Source: Aeromonas tecta
GTDB taxonomy: Bacteria > Pseudomonadota > Gammaproteobacteria > Enterobacterales > Aeromonadaceae
DNA length: 64,000 nt
Reading direction: 5' to 3'
Assembly: GCF_000820185.1 (NCBI RefSeq)
Contig: NZ_CDCA01000022.1
Coordinates: forward strand, 186,323-250,322
Positions 39,094-49,571 of the stretch are shown here, one piece after another. The position numbers were made by a program, and so were the translations under genes. Within the stretch, counting starts at the first letter, position 1. The number at the start of each line of letters is the position of its first letter. Below the pieces are notes generated by a model. The model did not search any database, was not told the DNA's origin, and saw nothing but the letters and a program-made list of their open reading frames with translations.

Positions 39094-39915
39094 ATGGCAA
39101 ACTGTTTTGTCGGTGATGTCCAGGGCTGTTACGACGACCTGCGCCGTCTGCTGGACCTTGCCAAATTCGACTCCGACAAGGATATGCTCTGGCTCTGTGG
39201 CGATCTGGTCGCCCGCGGCCCGGATTCCCTCAATACCCTGCGCTTCGTCAAATCCTTGGGCCAACGTGCGGTCACCGTGCTTGGCAACCATGATCTGCAC
39301 CTGTTGGCGGTAGCTGACGGGGTGGCACCGCTCAAGAAGAAAGACAAGCTGCAGCCCTTGATGGAGGCGCCGGACAGGGACGAGCTGCTGGAGTGGCTGC
39401 GCCAGCGCCCCCTGCTGGCGGAACACCCGGATCTGCCCATCATGATGGTGCATGCCGGCCTCTCTCCCGCCTGGGATGCCCGTACCGCTCGTAACTGTGC
39501 CCGCGAGGTGGAGAGCCTGCTGCGCGGCGATCAGTACCAGTGGCTGCTGCACAACATGTATGGCGACCAGCCGGACAGCTGGGATGACAATCTGTTGGGG
39601 ATAGAGCGCTATCGCTACATCATCAACAGCTTCACCCGCATGCGTTTTTGCTACTTCGACGGTCGACTCGACTTCAAATGCAAGAAGGGCCCCACGGAGT
39701 CCACTCCCGGCCTGCGTCCCTGGTTTGAACAGCGTGAGCACCATGTGGACGATCCCATACTGGTGTTCGGCCACTGGGCGGCCCTGATGGGGGTTACCGG
39801 CAAGGATGACATCAAGGGGCTGGACACAGGCTGCGTGTGGGGCAATAGCCTCACCATGTGGCGTTATGAAGATGATGCCCTGATAGCGACGCCCTGCCCC
39901 GCCTACGCCAAATGA
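39094..39915 (+). CDS. apaH: Symmetrical bis(5'-nucleosyl)-tetraphosphatase ApaH
   Basis: 273 residues; cleaves Ap4A to two ADP and removes Np4 RNA caps. Metallophosphatase motifs GDVQGCYDDL (7-16), GDLVARGPDS, GNHDLHLLA and a distal His-containing FGHWAALMG are in order. GAGG precedes the ATG. Last gene of the lptD operon, followed by a terminator. Confidence 0.96.
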   Translation: MANCFVGDVQGCYDDLRRLLDLAKFDSDKDMLWLCGDLVARGPDSLNTLRFVKSLGQRAVTVLGNHDLHLLAVADGVAPLKKKDKLQPLMEAPDRDELLEWLRQRPLLAEHPDLPIMMVHAGLSPAWDARTARNCAREVESLLRGDQYQWLLHNMYGDQPDSWDDNLLGIERYRYIINSFTRMRFCYFDGRLDFKCKKGPTESTPGLRPWFEQREHHVDDPILVFGHWAALMGVTGKDDIKGLDTGCVWGNSLTMWRYEDDALIATPCPAYAK

Positions 39916-39966
39916 GGCATAGTCACGGCCTCGTCTTGAACGGCGGCACGATTCAGCAATGAAACA

Positions 39967-39996
39967 GGCCCGGCATGCAGCCGGGCCCGTTTTTTA
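39967..39996 (+). terminator. Terminator of the lptD-apaH operon
   Basis: GGCCCGGC-ATGCA-GCCGGGCC followed by CGTTTTTT, 51 bases after the apaH stop. Confidence 0.88.
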
Positions 39997-40012
39997 TCTG
40001 AGCGTCACTCGA

Positions 40013-40501
40013 TCACAACTTGCGACCCAGCCGTTTCTCGACCTGGCGCCGCTCCCACTCGGGGCCGAACAGCTTGAACGGCTGGAACAGGTTGATGGCA
40101 TGAGACATCAGGCCCAATCCCCAGCCCAGCATGGGCCACCAGGCCCAGATGTAATCCGGGTTGCTCAGGTAGTTGATGACAAACAGACCCGCTATCACCA
40201 GAACATAGCTGATGAGATGGCCGTAGAAGCCCTTCAACCCCTCGACGAACTTCATCGCCTCCCGCTCATCTTGGGCGACATGCACGGCACCCTGGCTGTC
40301 GAACTCATTGCCTTTCATCTCGCTCTCCTGCAGTTGAGTCACATCGAGCTCAAAGACGGAGGCCAGGGCCTTGAGGGATTCCAGTCCGGGTTGTTGTCCC
40401 TGTTCGATACGCTGTATGGTGCGCGCACTCAGACCAGACAGGGTCGCCAACTGCTCCTGGGACCAACCTCGCTGCAATCTCAATTTCCTGACTATCATCA
40501 T
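40013..40501 (-). CDS. Membrane-associated XRE-family regulator with 2TM domain
   Basis: About 162 residues. An N-terminal Cro/C1-type helix-turn-helix (about 5-60, RGWSQEQLATLSGLSARTIQRIEQG), an acidic linker, then a 2TM domain (about 80-155) with two hydrophobic segments (LISYVLVIAGLFVINYL and the WPMLGWGLGLMSHAINLF region). The start is chosen at the ATG ATG following AGGAG. The combination implies a DNA-binding protein tethered to the membrane. The target is unknown; a CATCATATGATG palindrome lies 110 bases upstream and could be its own operator. Confidence 0.85.
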   Translation of the reverse strand: MMIVRKLRLQRGWSQEQLATLSGLSARTIQRIEQGQQPGLESLKALASVFELDVTQLQESEMKGNEFDSQGAVHVAQDEREAMKFVEGLKGFYGHLISYVLVIAGLFVINYLSNPDYIWAWWPMLGWGLGLMSHAINLFQPFKLFGPEWERRQVEKRLGRKL

Positions 40502-40610
40502 CGGCTCCTCGTGGTTATTGACAGGGCCAGCATAGGGGCGAGTGAGGAAAGGCAACACGACAAAGGCCTGACATCAACCTGACTTCCGTTGTAAATCAAT
40601 GAATTACCAT

Positions 40611-40622
40611 CATCATATGATG
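40611..40622. promoter_or_regulatory. 12-base palindrome upstream of the XRE gene
   Basis: CATCATATGATG, perfectly self-complementary, in the 270-base region upstream of the XRE gene. Candidate autoregulatory operator. Confidence 0.35.
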
Positions 40623-40732
40623 GACTCTTAGCCCAGCTCTGGGACGAATCATGACGGCGAAGCATCCGGATCCGACACCCAAAATTTCCGCTACCCGAAC
40701 CTGTTTAGCTGCTTCATCGCAGGATCCGGGAG

Positions 40733-40766
40733 ATGAGCGCCACCGCCATGGAACTTCGGCGCTCAT
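40733..40766. repeat. Inverted repeat just downstream of the LLM monooxygenase gene
   Basis: ATGAGCGCC and GGCGCTCAT, nine perfect pairs around a 16-base loop, seven bases beyond the stop codon of the minus-strand LLM gene. It lacks a T-run but could still end or protect that transcript. Confidence 0.45.
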
Positions 40767-40773
40767 ATACGAC

Positions 40774-41763
<990 letters not shown>

Positions 41764-42072
41764 GGGACGCTCCATAGTTTCACAATTCAATAACCAGTGG
41801 GCAATGTAGCATGAGATACCTGAACGACACAGGTTCACCACGGCAGATTTTTGCTCCATACGAAGCCCAAATCATCATCACCAATAAGCTGAACTGGCTG
41901 CGCTCCTTGCCCCTCCGGCGTTGCTCGAGCAGTGGCTGTTGCTATGCCACCTCCTCCGCACCGTCAAGTGACATAATGCACAGTAGTGCCATTTTTCGCA
42001 GGCGCTAGTATCGGATGGCTCGTTGTCTGGCCGTGAGCACGACCCACCCTTTTCCAGTTGGAGAATACAGGC
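41764..42072. other. Divergent intergenic region, LLM gene and small-protein gene
   Basis: 309 bases holding both promoters. I saw no hairpin with T-run, no clear operator and no convincing coding frame. Confidence 0.5.
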
Positions 42073-42513
42073 ATGAATGCAATCACAGACACCAAGACCG
42101 GCCTCTTCCTCGCCTCCTTTGATATCGGAAAATCCATGCCAGGCGCTCCGTTGCTGCGTCTCAACCTCACCGTCTTCACCCCGGGTGAGACAGTGAGCGG
42201 CGTCGCCCACCTGACCCAGGCCACCAATCCAGAGCTGGATCTGGCATCTGATCTGAAAGGTCAGTACACCTACATGTGCGTCATGCCCAAACTGTGTCAC
42301 ATCCTGGTGACGGCTCAGGGTTACCCCATCATCAAATGGCCACAGGGCGCCGGGATAGGCCCGGTGATCCAGCCCAATTTCGAGCTGCGCATGGTGCTCA
42401 GCGAAGACTGGAAATCTGGCACCGCCAACTACAAGTACCAGGACAGCCGTCAAGTCTGGCACGAGGTGAAAGATGCCCCGGTCACCCTGGTGCCCGCCAC
42501 CGTTCTGGCCTGA
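42073..42513 (+). CDS. Small conserved protein, possibly DUF1842-like
   Basis: 146 residues, no signal or membrane segment, probably beta-rich. The stretch PGAPLLRLNLTVFTPGETVSG and TQATNPELDL followed by YTYMCVMPKLCHILVTAQGYP resembles DUF1842 proteins as far as I can judge from memory. No biochemical role is known to me. GGAG precedes the ATG, and a good terminator follows, so it is a single-gene unit. Confidence 0.75.
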   Translation: MNAITDTKTGLFLASFDIGKSMPGAPLLRLNLTVFTPGETVSGVAHLTQATNPELDLASDLKGQYTYMCVMPKLCHILVTAQGYPIIKWPQGAGIGPVIQPNFELRMVLSEDWKSGTANYKYQDSRQVWHEVKDAPVTLVPATVLA

Positions 42514-42517
42514 TCTC

Positions 42518-42540
42518 ACGGCCCCGTCGGGGGCCGTTTT
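42518..42540 (+). terminator. Terminator after the small conserved gene
   Basis: ACGGCCCC-GTCG-GGGGCCGT followed by TTT, directly after the stop codon. Confidence 0.85.
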
Positions 42541-42645
42541 CCCCTCTCGAATATTCCTCTGCCGGTCATTGTGTTTTTTGTCATCCTTCGGACACACTAA
42601 ATAGTTGCTCACTATGATAAATGTGCGTGGGACAAGGATCCGTCC

Positions 42646-45525
42646 ATGACAAGAACCAGCTTCAATCGCAGACCTTTTTATGTACACATTGCTACCCTGT
42701 TCATTCTGCTGTTCACCCTGCTGGGGGGTGCCCTCATCCTGTTGCAGTACCAACAAAGCATGCAGCAAGGCCTGGAGCACGAGCGTCAGAGCTTCCAGCA
42801 ATACCGGGATCAATTAGCGCTGGCACTCAAGCTGAACGAGCGCCCCGCCCGCATGTCCTTGAGCCTGCTGCGCAGCGGTCAGCTGGCGGCCATGACAAAT
42901 CTGGAGACTCGCCTCAGCTATCTGCCTCAATTGGCCGAAGTGCTGGCCAACAGCGCCAGTTATGGTGCCATCTACGCAGGTTATGAGGACGGTGACTTCT
43001 TTCTGGTACGCAAGCTGACACCACGCGCCAGGGAGCGGCTGGATACCGCCCCTCCTGCCAGCTATTTGCTGGTACAGAGCCGGAGTCAAGGCCAGGGAGA
43101 GTTCCTCTATTTCGACAAACGGCTGCATCTGCTTGAACGCCGGCTGATGCCCGATTACCGCTTCGATCCCCGCAGCCGTGACTGGTATAAGGAAGCACGC
43201 TGGCGCACCGGCATTATCGTGACCCACCCCTATCTCTTCTTTACCACCAAGGAGCCGGGCATGACGCTGGCGGTGGAGAGCGACGATCGGCGGGCGGTGA
43301 TCGGGCTCGATAGCGGCGTCGAGGGACTCTCTGCCCTGATAGGCGGCTTATCCCTGCCCAGCCACAGCCAACTGGTGTTATTCGATGAATTTGGCACCCT
43401 GCTGGCCACAGACCCTCAACGGTTGCCGAGTTTCGATCAGCTGAGCCGCCTGCCCATGCTGTCGGCCCTCAACCACCCCATACTGACCAGACTGCAGCAG
43501 CAGATTGTCACTCAACCCACCCTGCTGCACGGCCCGAGTGAGCAGACGCTCAGCGCAGGTGATCGCAGCGGCTGGCTGATCAACCTCTCTTCCCTTGGAG
43601 AAGGCTCGCCCTTCTATATCGCCTTGCTGGTCCCGACCGAGGTGCTCACCGCGCAGGCGCGTCAAGAAGCCCTGCGCAACCTGGCCTGGGCCCTCGCCGG
43701 TTTACTGCTGCTGCTGCCCATTATCTGGCTGGCGGCAAGGCGCACCGCCTCCCCCTTGCTGGCACTGACGCAAGAAGCGGCACGGATCCAGCACTTCGAC
43801 TTCAGTGACAATCAGGGGCCCAGCTCTGCCATTCAGGAGATAGACGACTTGGCCCGCGCCATGTCAGGCATGCGGCTGACGCTGGGCAATTTCATGAGCA
43901 TGGGGCGGGCATTGGCGGCCGAGCGTCGTTTCGATTCCCTGCTCAGCCGCATCTTGCACGAGACGGTCGCGGCGGCGCAGGCCGAAGGGGGTTGCCTCTA
44001 TCTGGCGCAAGACAAGCACATGACGGCGGTACAAGCCATCTGGCAGCAACTGCCACTGGCCAACGAAAGGGTACACTGGCAGGACGAACTGCTGGGCGGT
44101 CTCTACCACACCGAGCGGCTCAGCCTGCCGCTCAATGTCGACAACTGGCAGCAATATCTGGCCGATTGGGGCCCCTTCCCTGGTCCTCGCCAGCTCTTGG
44201 CAGAGCCGCTGTACAATCATCGCCAGGAGCTGATCGGCTGCCTGCTGCTTATTTTGCCGAACTGCTCTTCACGGGAGATGGTCTCGCGTACCAGCCTGAT
44301 CGAGGCACTGGCTGGCATGTCCGCCTCCGCCATCGAGAACCAGCGCCTGCTGGAGGAGCAAAAGCAGTTGTTGGAGGCTTTCATCGAGCTCATCGCCGGC
44401 GCCATCGATGCCAAGAGCCCCTATACCGGCGGCCACTGTCAGCGCGTCCCCGAGCTGACTCGCATGCTGACGGAGGCGGCCTGCGCCCAGCAACAGGGGC
44501 CCTTCAGCGACTTCCAGCTGAACGAAGAGGAGTGGGAAGCCATCCACATTGCGAGCTGGCTGCACGACTGCGGCAAGGTCACCACACCGGAGTTCGTGGT
44601 CGACAAGGCCACCAAGCTCGAGACTATCTACGACCGGATCCACGAGATCCGTACCCGCTTCGAGGTGCTCAAACGCGACGCCTATATCGAGGTGCTGGCG
44701 GCTCGCCTGCCGGAGCAAGAGCGGGTCGCGAGCCGGGAAGCGGTCGCCCCGCTCTGGTCAACCCTGGATCAGGAGTTTGCCTTCGTCGCCGAGTGCAATC
44801 TGGGGGGCGAGTGGATGGCACCGGAGAAACTAGATCGGCTCGACGCCATCGCCAACCGCACCTGGCTGCGCACCCTGGATGACAGGCTCGGTATCAGTCG
44901 GGAAGAGCTCAAACGCTGTGAGAACGAACCGGCCCAGACATTGCCCTGCCTCGAGCCACTTCTGGCCGACAAGCCGGCGCACCTGATCCCCCGCCCCGAC
45001 CATGACAATCTCGCCGTACACAATCCCTGGGGATTCAAGGTCAAGGTCCCAACCCATCTCTACAACCGGGGCGAGCGCTACAACCTCGCCATCGGCCGCG
45101 GTACCCTCACCGAAGAGGAGCGCTACAAGATCAACGATCACATCATCCAGACCATCCGCATGCTGGAGCGGCTCCCCTTTCCCCATCACCTGCGCAAGGT
45201 GCCGGAGATCGCCGGCGGTCATCATGAGCGGATGGACGGCAAAGGCTATCCACGTCAGCTACAGGGAGCCCAAATGAGCATCCCCGCCCGCATCATGGCC
45301 ATCGCCGACATCTTCGAGGCACTGACTGCCAGCGATCGTCCCTATAAATCGGGCAAGACGGTCTCCCAGTCGCTGATCATCATGCGCCAGATGGCGCAGG
45401 ATCAGCACATAGATCCAGCGCTGTTTGCCCTGTTCGTCGACAGCGGAGTCTGGCGAGACTATGCCGAGCATTACCTGGCACCGGAACAGCTGGATGAGGT
45501 AAACAGCCAGTGCTTGCTGGCCTAG
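42646..45525 (+). CDS. Membrane sensor with HAMP, GAF and HD-GYP domains (putative c-di-GMP phosphodiesterase)
   Basis: 959 residues. A membrane helix (about 13-33), a periplasmic Cache-like sensor (about 35-340), a second helix (345-363), a HAMP-like region (to about 420), a GAF-like region (about 430-570), and an HD-GYP domain (about 585-935). The metal site HDCGK starts at H640-D641, and HHERMDGKGYP contains G867-Y868-P869. The segment between these motifs is about 225 residues, some 150 longer than in RpfG-type domains, so this belongs to an HD-GYP subgroup with a large insertion (about 655-800). Hydrolysis of c-di-GMP is expected from the intact residues but not certain. Monocistronic. 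Confidence 0.9.
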   Translation: MTRTSFNRRPFYVHIATLFILLFTLLGGALILLQYQQSMQQGLEHERQSFQQYRDQLALALKLNERPARMSLSLLRSGQLAAMTNLETRLSYLPQLAEVLANSASYGAIYAGYEDGDFFLVRKLTPRARERLDTAPPASYLLVQSRSQGQGEFLYFDKRLHLLERRLMPDYRFDPRSRDWYKEARWRTGIIVTHPYLFFTTKEPGMTLAVESDDRRAVIGLDSGVEGLSALIGGLSLPSHSQLVLFDEFGTLLATDPQRLPSFDQLSRLPMLSALNHPILTRLQQQIVTQPTLLHGPSEQTLSAGDRSGWLINLSSLGEGSPFYIALLVPTEVLTAQARQEALRNLAWALAGLLLLLPIIWLAARRTASPLLALTQEAARIQHFDFSDNQGPSSAIQEIDDLARAMSGMRLTLGNFMSMGRALAAERRFDSLLSRILHETVAAAQAEGGCLYLAQDKHMTAVQAIWQQLPLANERVHWQDELLGGLYHTERLSLPLNVDNWQQYLADWGPFPGPRQLLAEPLYNHRQELIGCLLLILPNCSSREMVSRTSLIEALAGMSASAIENQRLLEEQKQLLEAFIELIAGAIDAKSPYTGGHCQRVPELTRMLTEAACAQQQGPFSDFQLNEEEWEAIHIASWLHDCGKVTTPEFVVDKATKLETIYDRIHEIRTRFEVLKRDAYIEVLAARLPEQERVASREAVAPLWSTLDQEFAFVAECNLGGEWMAPEKLDRLDAIANRTWLRTLDDRLGISREELKRCENEPAQTLPCLEPLLADKPAHLIPRPDHDNLAVHNPWGFKVKVPTHLYNRGERYNLAIGRGTLTEEERYKINDHIIQTIRMLERLPFPHHLRKVPEIAGGHHERMDGKGYPRQLQGAQMSIPARIMAIADIFEALTASDRPYKSGKTVSQSLIIMRQMAQDQHIDPALFALFVDSGVWRDYAEHYLAPEQLDEVNSQCLLA

Positions 45526-45557
45526 CCGTTCAACGATTTGAACCACATAACGCCCAT

Positions 45558-45590
45558 AAAAAAACGGTCAACCTGAGTTGACCGCTTTGA
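45558..45590. terminator. Terminator between the HD-GYP gene and the YjiH-like gene
   Basis: CGGTCAAC-CTGA-GTTGACCG with seven A on its left, giving a strong terminator for the minus-strand gene and a weaker one for the plus strand. Confidence 0.82.
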
Positions 45591-45606
45591 CATTCGAACC
45601 GGGTGT

Positions 45607-46977
45607 TTAGAACAACAAATGGGCCACACCCGCGATCACCGGCAGAGTGACCAGGGTGCGCAGCAGGAAGATGATGAACAGCTCCCACAACTTGACCGGG
45701 ATCTTGCTGCCAAGCAGCAGGGCGCCCACTTCCGACATGTAAATAAGCTGGGTGACTGACATGGCGGCGATCACGAAGCGAGTGATGTCGCTCTCTATGG
45801 TCGAGGCCAGCACCGCCGGGATGAACATGTCGGCAAAGCCCACCATGATGGTCTTGGAGGCCGCCTCGGCATCCGGCAGTTGCAGCAGCTCCAGCAAGGG
45901 TACGAAGGGTGCTCCCAGCCAGTTGAACACCGGGGTGTGCTCGGCCAGCATCAGGGCGCAGGTACCGATGGCCATCACCACCGGCAACACACCGAACACC
46001 ATGTCCAGCGCGTTCTTCACCCCTTCCCGCGCCACGGCGCCGAGGCTGGTCATGCTGTCGGCCTTGGTCAGTGCGCGCTGATAGCCATAGCTCAACACGC
46101 TGTGCTGATGAGGGATCGCCTCCTGCTTGCGGCACAAGGGGGTGCCATCGCTGTAGACATCCTTCTTCCAGGAGAGCGGCGGCAGGCGCGGCACTACTAT
46201 GGCGGCGACCACCCCGGCCAGGCAGACCGTCAGGTAGAAGGGCACGAACATGTGCTCCAGCCTCACCTGGGAGATCACCACCAGACAGAAGGTGATGGAG
46301 ACCGCGGAGAAGGTGGTGCCGATGACGGCGGCTTCCCGCTGGGTGTAGAACTTGCCTTCGTATTGCTTGCTGGTCAGCAGGATGCCGACGCTGCCATCCC
46401 CGAGCCAGGAGGCGAAACAATCCACCGCCGAGCGCCCCGGCAGGCGAAACACCGGGCGCATGATGCGGGTCATCATGGTGCCGACAAACTCCAGCAGACC
46501 GAAGTCCAGCAGCAGCGGTAACAGCAGGCCGGCGAAGATGAACACCGAGAACAGCACCGGCAGCAGATCGTGCAGCACCAGGCCACCGGTCGCCCCGGAG
46601 CGCAGCACTTCCGGGCCCGCCTCGAAGAAGGTCAGCAGCACAAAAACTCCACCCAGCACCCGCACACAGGCCCAGAACGGAGAGACGTTAAACAGGCTGT
46701 TGAGGAAGGGCCGACGCACCAGGACAGCCGGTTTGAACAGCCAGGCGACCAGCGTCATCAGCATGGTGGTGGTGATGATGGCACTGACCATGGCCACCAG
46801 GTGATCGGCGAACACCGTCTGGACCAGCTTCGCCAGTACGGCGACCGGGATGGTGACATTGCCGTCATAGATGACCGGCGTCATAAACAGCAGGATCCCG
46901 ATGAGTGAGGGGATCAAAAACATCAGCACGTTGCGGCGGGTATGGATCGCCGGTGCCTGCAGGGTCTTTTCCAACAT
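45607..46977 (-). CDS. YjiH-family membrane protein with nucleoside-recognition (Gate) domains
   Basis: 456 residues, about ten to twelve membrane segments, with Gate-domain patterns such as DCFASWLGDGSVGILLTSKQYEGKFYTQREAA region near 185-215 and the C-terminal VGFADMFIPAVLASTIESDITRF area. Relatives of E. coli YjiH are thought to be transporters, but the substrate is undefined. The ATG at 46977 follows AAGG by eight bases and is preferred to the GTG two codons upstream. A long AT-rich region lies upstream. Confidence 0.85.
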   Translation of the reverse strand: MLEKTLQAPAIHTRRNVLMFLIPSLIGILLFMTPVIYDGNVTIPVAVLAKLVQTVFADHLVAMVSAIITTTMLMTLVAWLFKPAVLVRRPFLNSLFNVSPFWACVRVLGGVFVLLTFFEAGPEVLRSGATGGLVLHDLLPVLFSVFIFAGLLLPLLLDFGLLEFVGTMMTRIMRPVFRLPGRSAVDCFASWLGDGSVGILLTSKQYEGKFYTQREAAVIGTTFSAVSITFCLVVISQVRLEHMFVPFYLTVCLAGVVAAIVVPRLPPLSWKKDVYSDGTPLCRKQEAIPHQHSVLSYGYQRALTKADSMTSLGAVAREGVKNALDMVFGVLPVVMAIGTCALMLAEHTPVFNWLGAPFVPLLELLQLPDAEAASKTIMVGFADMFIPAVLASTIESDITRFVIAAMSVTQLIYMSEVGALLLGSKIPVKLWELFIIFLLRTLVTLPVIAGVAHLLF

Positions 46978-47290
46978 GATCACAGCCTTAATGTTACTTT
47001 TCCTTCAGCAAGGCCACCTGCATACTCATGCCGCAACCCAGAAAACGGGCGCAAGAATAACTCAAAAAAATGCACAAACAAGCCTTTAATTGATTATTCC
47101 AAGCATAAGTATTTTATCAGGCAAACCGTCCACAAGAACAAACCCAAGCAGTCATGCATATCAATTCAAATTGAATGGTTAGCATATTGTTTCGCAGAGG
47201 TTAATTTCAGGTGCGCAGTATAATGAGTCTCGATAGGCAGGCAATAAGTGGCATGAGAAATATATCTATAGAGTGATCTCGTCGAGCTTC
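46978..47290. other. AT-rich region upstream of the YjiH-like gene
   Basis: Over 300 bases with no convincing gene. It is much more AT-rich than its surroundings and contains the palindrome ATTCAA-A-TTGAAT (47164-47176). It should hold the YjiH promoter and perhaps an operator or silencer-binding tract. Nothing else was recognised. Confidence 0.5.
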
Positions 47291-47293
47291 CCA

Positions 47294-47331
47294 TAAAAAA
47301 ACCGGAGCCTGTTGCCAGGCTCCGGTTTTTC
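47294..47331. terminator. Terminator downstream of obgE
   Basis: AAAACCGGAGCCT-GTTGCC-AGGCTCCGGTTTT with A and T runs on both sides; ends the obgE transcript. Confidence 0.88.
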
Positions 47332-47345
47332 ATCTCAACAGAAGA

Positions 47346-48560
<1,215 letters not shown>

Positions 48561-48696
48561 TCACCCTTAATTCGAAAAACCGATACGCAATTATAGTGGT
48601 ACAGACCCCTGCGGGCGAGACGCATCTAGGCGGTGAGGCCCATCAACACCTGCTCATCAGCGTGCCGTTTTTTCGTCAAACTCGTCAGAAAAACAA

Positions 48697-48722
48697 AAGC
48701 CCCGCCTGTTGGCGGGGCTTCG
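48697..48722 (-). terminator. Terminator of rplU-rpmA
   Basis: AAGCCCCGCC-TGTT-GGCGGGGCTT; read on the minus strand it is followed by TTTGTTTTT. Confidence 0.85.
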
Positions 48723-48740
48723 GATCCTTGCGGTCCGTAA

Positions 48741-48998
48741 TTACTCAGCAACGATGCTGACGTACTTACGATTCAGAGGACCTTTAACTTCGAACAGGAT
48801 CTTACCAGTCGCTTTCGCGTACAGGGTATGGTCGGTGCCCAGACCAACGTTGGTGCCAGGGTGGAACTTGGTGCCACGCTGACGAACGATGATGCTGCCT
48901 GCCAGTACAGTTTCGCCGCCGAAGCGCTTCACGCCGAGGCGTTTGGCTTCTGAGTCGCGACCGTTACGGGATGAACCGCCAGCTTTTTTATGTGCCAT
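48741..48998 (-). CDS. rpmA: 50S ribosomal protein L27
   Basis: 85 residues, full length; opening [20 protein letters not shown] is the N-terminal arm that reaches the peptidyl-transferase centre. There is no cleavable Firmicutes-type pre-sequence. It follows rplU by 19 bases in the standard pair. Confidence 0.98.
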   Translation of the reverse strand: MAHKKAGGSSRNGRDSEAKRLGVKRFGGETVLAGSIIVRQRGTKFHPGTNVGLGTDHTLYAKATGKILFEVKGPLNRKYVSIVAE

Positions 48999-49017
48999 TT
49001 TTCAGATTCCTCTCGAA

Positions 49018-49329
49018 TTAAGCGCTGATGCCAGTGATTTTGACTTCAGTGAACCACTGACGGTGGCCCGCTTGCTTACGATGGTGCTTACGACGACGGA
49101 ACTTGACGATAGTCACTTTCTCGCCACGGCCGTGAGCCACAACTTCAGCAATAACCTTGCCACCTTCAACGAAAGGAGCACCTACTTTAAAAGTGTCGCC
49201 TGCAGCAACCATCAGAACTTCGTTGAAGTCGATAGTAGCGCCAGTCTCAACGTTCAGCTTTTCCAGACGAACGATTTGACCTTCGGCCACACGGTGTTGT
49301 TTTCCGCCGCTTTGGAATACCGCGTACAT
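49018..49329 (-). CDS. rplU: 50S ribosomal protein L21
   Basis: 103 residues from the ATG at 49329 ([14 protein letters not shown]), preceded by GGAG. An earlier in-frame ATG is an artefact that reads through the leader hairpin. Basic C-terminal patch [14 protein letters not shown] binds 23S rRNA. First gene of rplU-rpmA. Confidence 0.98.
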   Translation of the reverse strand: MYAVFQSGGKQHRVAEGQIVRLEKLNVETGATIDFNEVLMVAAGDTFKVGAPFVEGGKVIAEVVAHGRGEKVTIVKFRRRKHHRKQAGHRQWFTEVKITGISA

Positions 49330-49348
49330 TTGATTAACTCCGTAAAGG

Positions 49349-49376
49349 CGTGTCTTTTGCTCAAGGCCAGACACGC
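49349..49376 (-). promoter_or_regulatory. Leader hairpin of rplU
   Basis: GCGTGTCT and AGACACGC form eight perfect pairs around a 12-base loop in the 5' leader, about 20 bases before the rplU start. Leader structures of r-protein operons often mediate autoregulation. Confidence 0.5.
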
Positions 49377-49402
49377 GCAAAAACCTATAACAATGGGCCG
49401 GC

Positions 49403-49431
49403 ATTCTACGCAAATCGATCTGCTCAGGCAA
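49403..49431 (-). promoter_or_regulatory. Sigma-70 promoter of rplU-rpmA
   Basis: On the minus strand TTGCCT, 17 bases, TAGAAT, about 75 bases before the rplU start. Confidence 0.7.
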
Positions 49432-49571
49432 GGCCAAATTAGCAAAAAGTTTACTTTGTGCGCATATCCGCCGCCGTGAATAAACGCTTAACTGTAACCC
49501 ATTGTGAAATCGTGTAGAATCCCCGCCATTGCTAAAAACGCAGTAATTGCTGCCGTCACGTTACGAGACTT

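Noticed and set aside
47164..47176. ArgR operator upstream of the YjiH-like gene
   Set aside because: The dyad reads ATTCA...TGAAT, the reverse of the TGAAT...ATTCA order of an ARG box.
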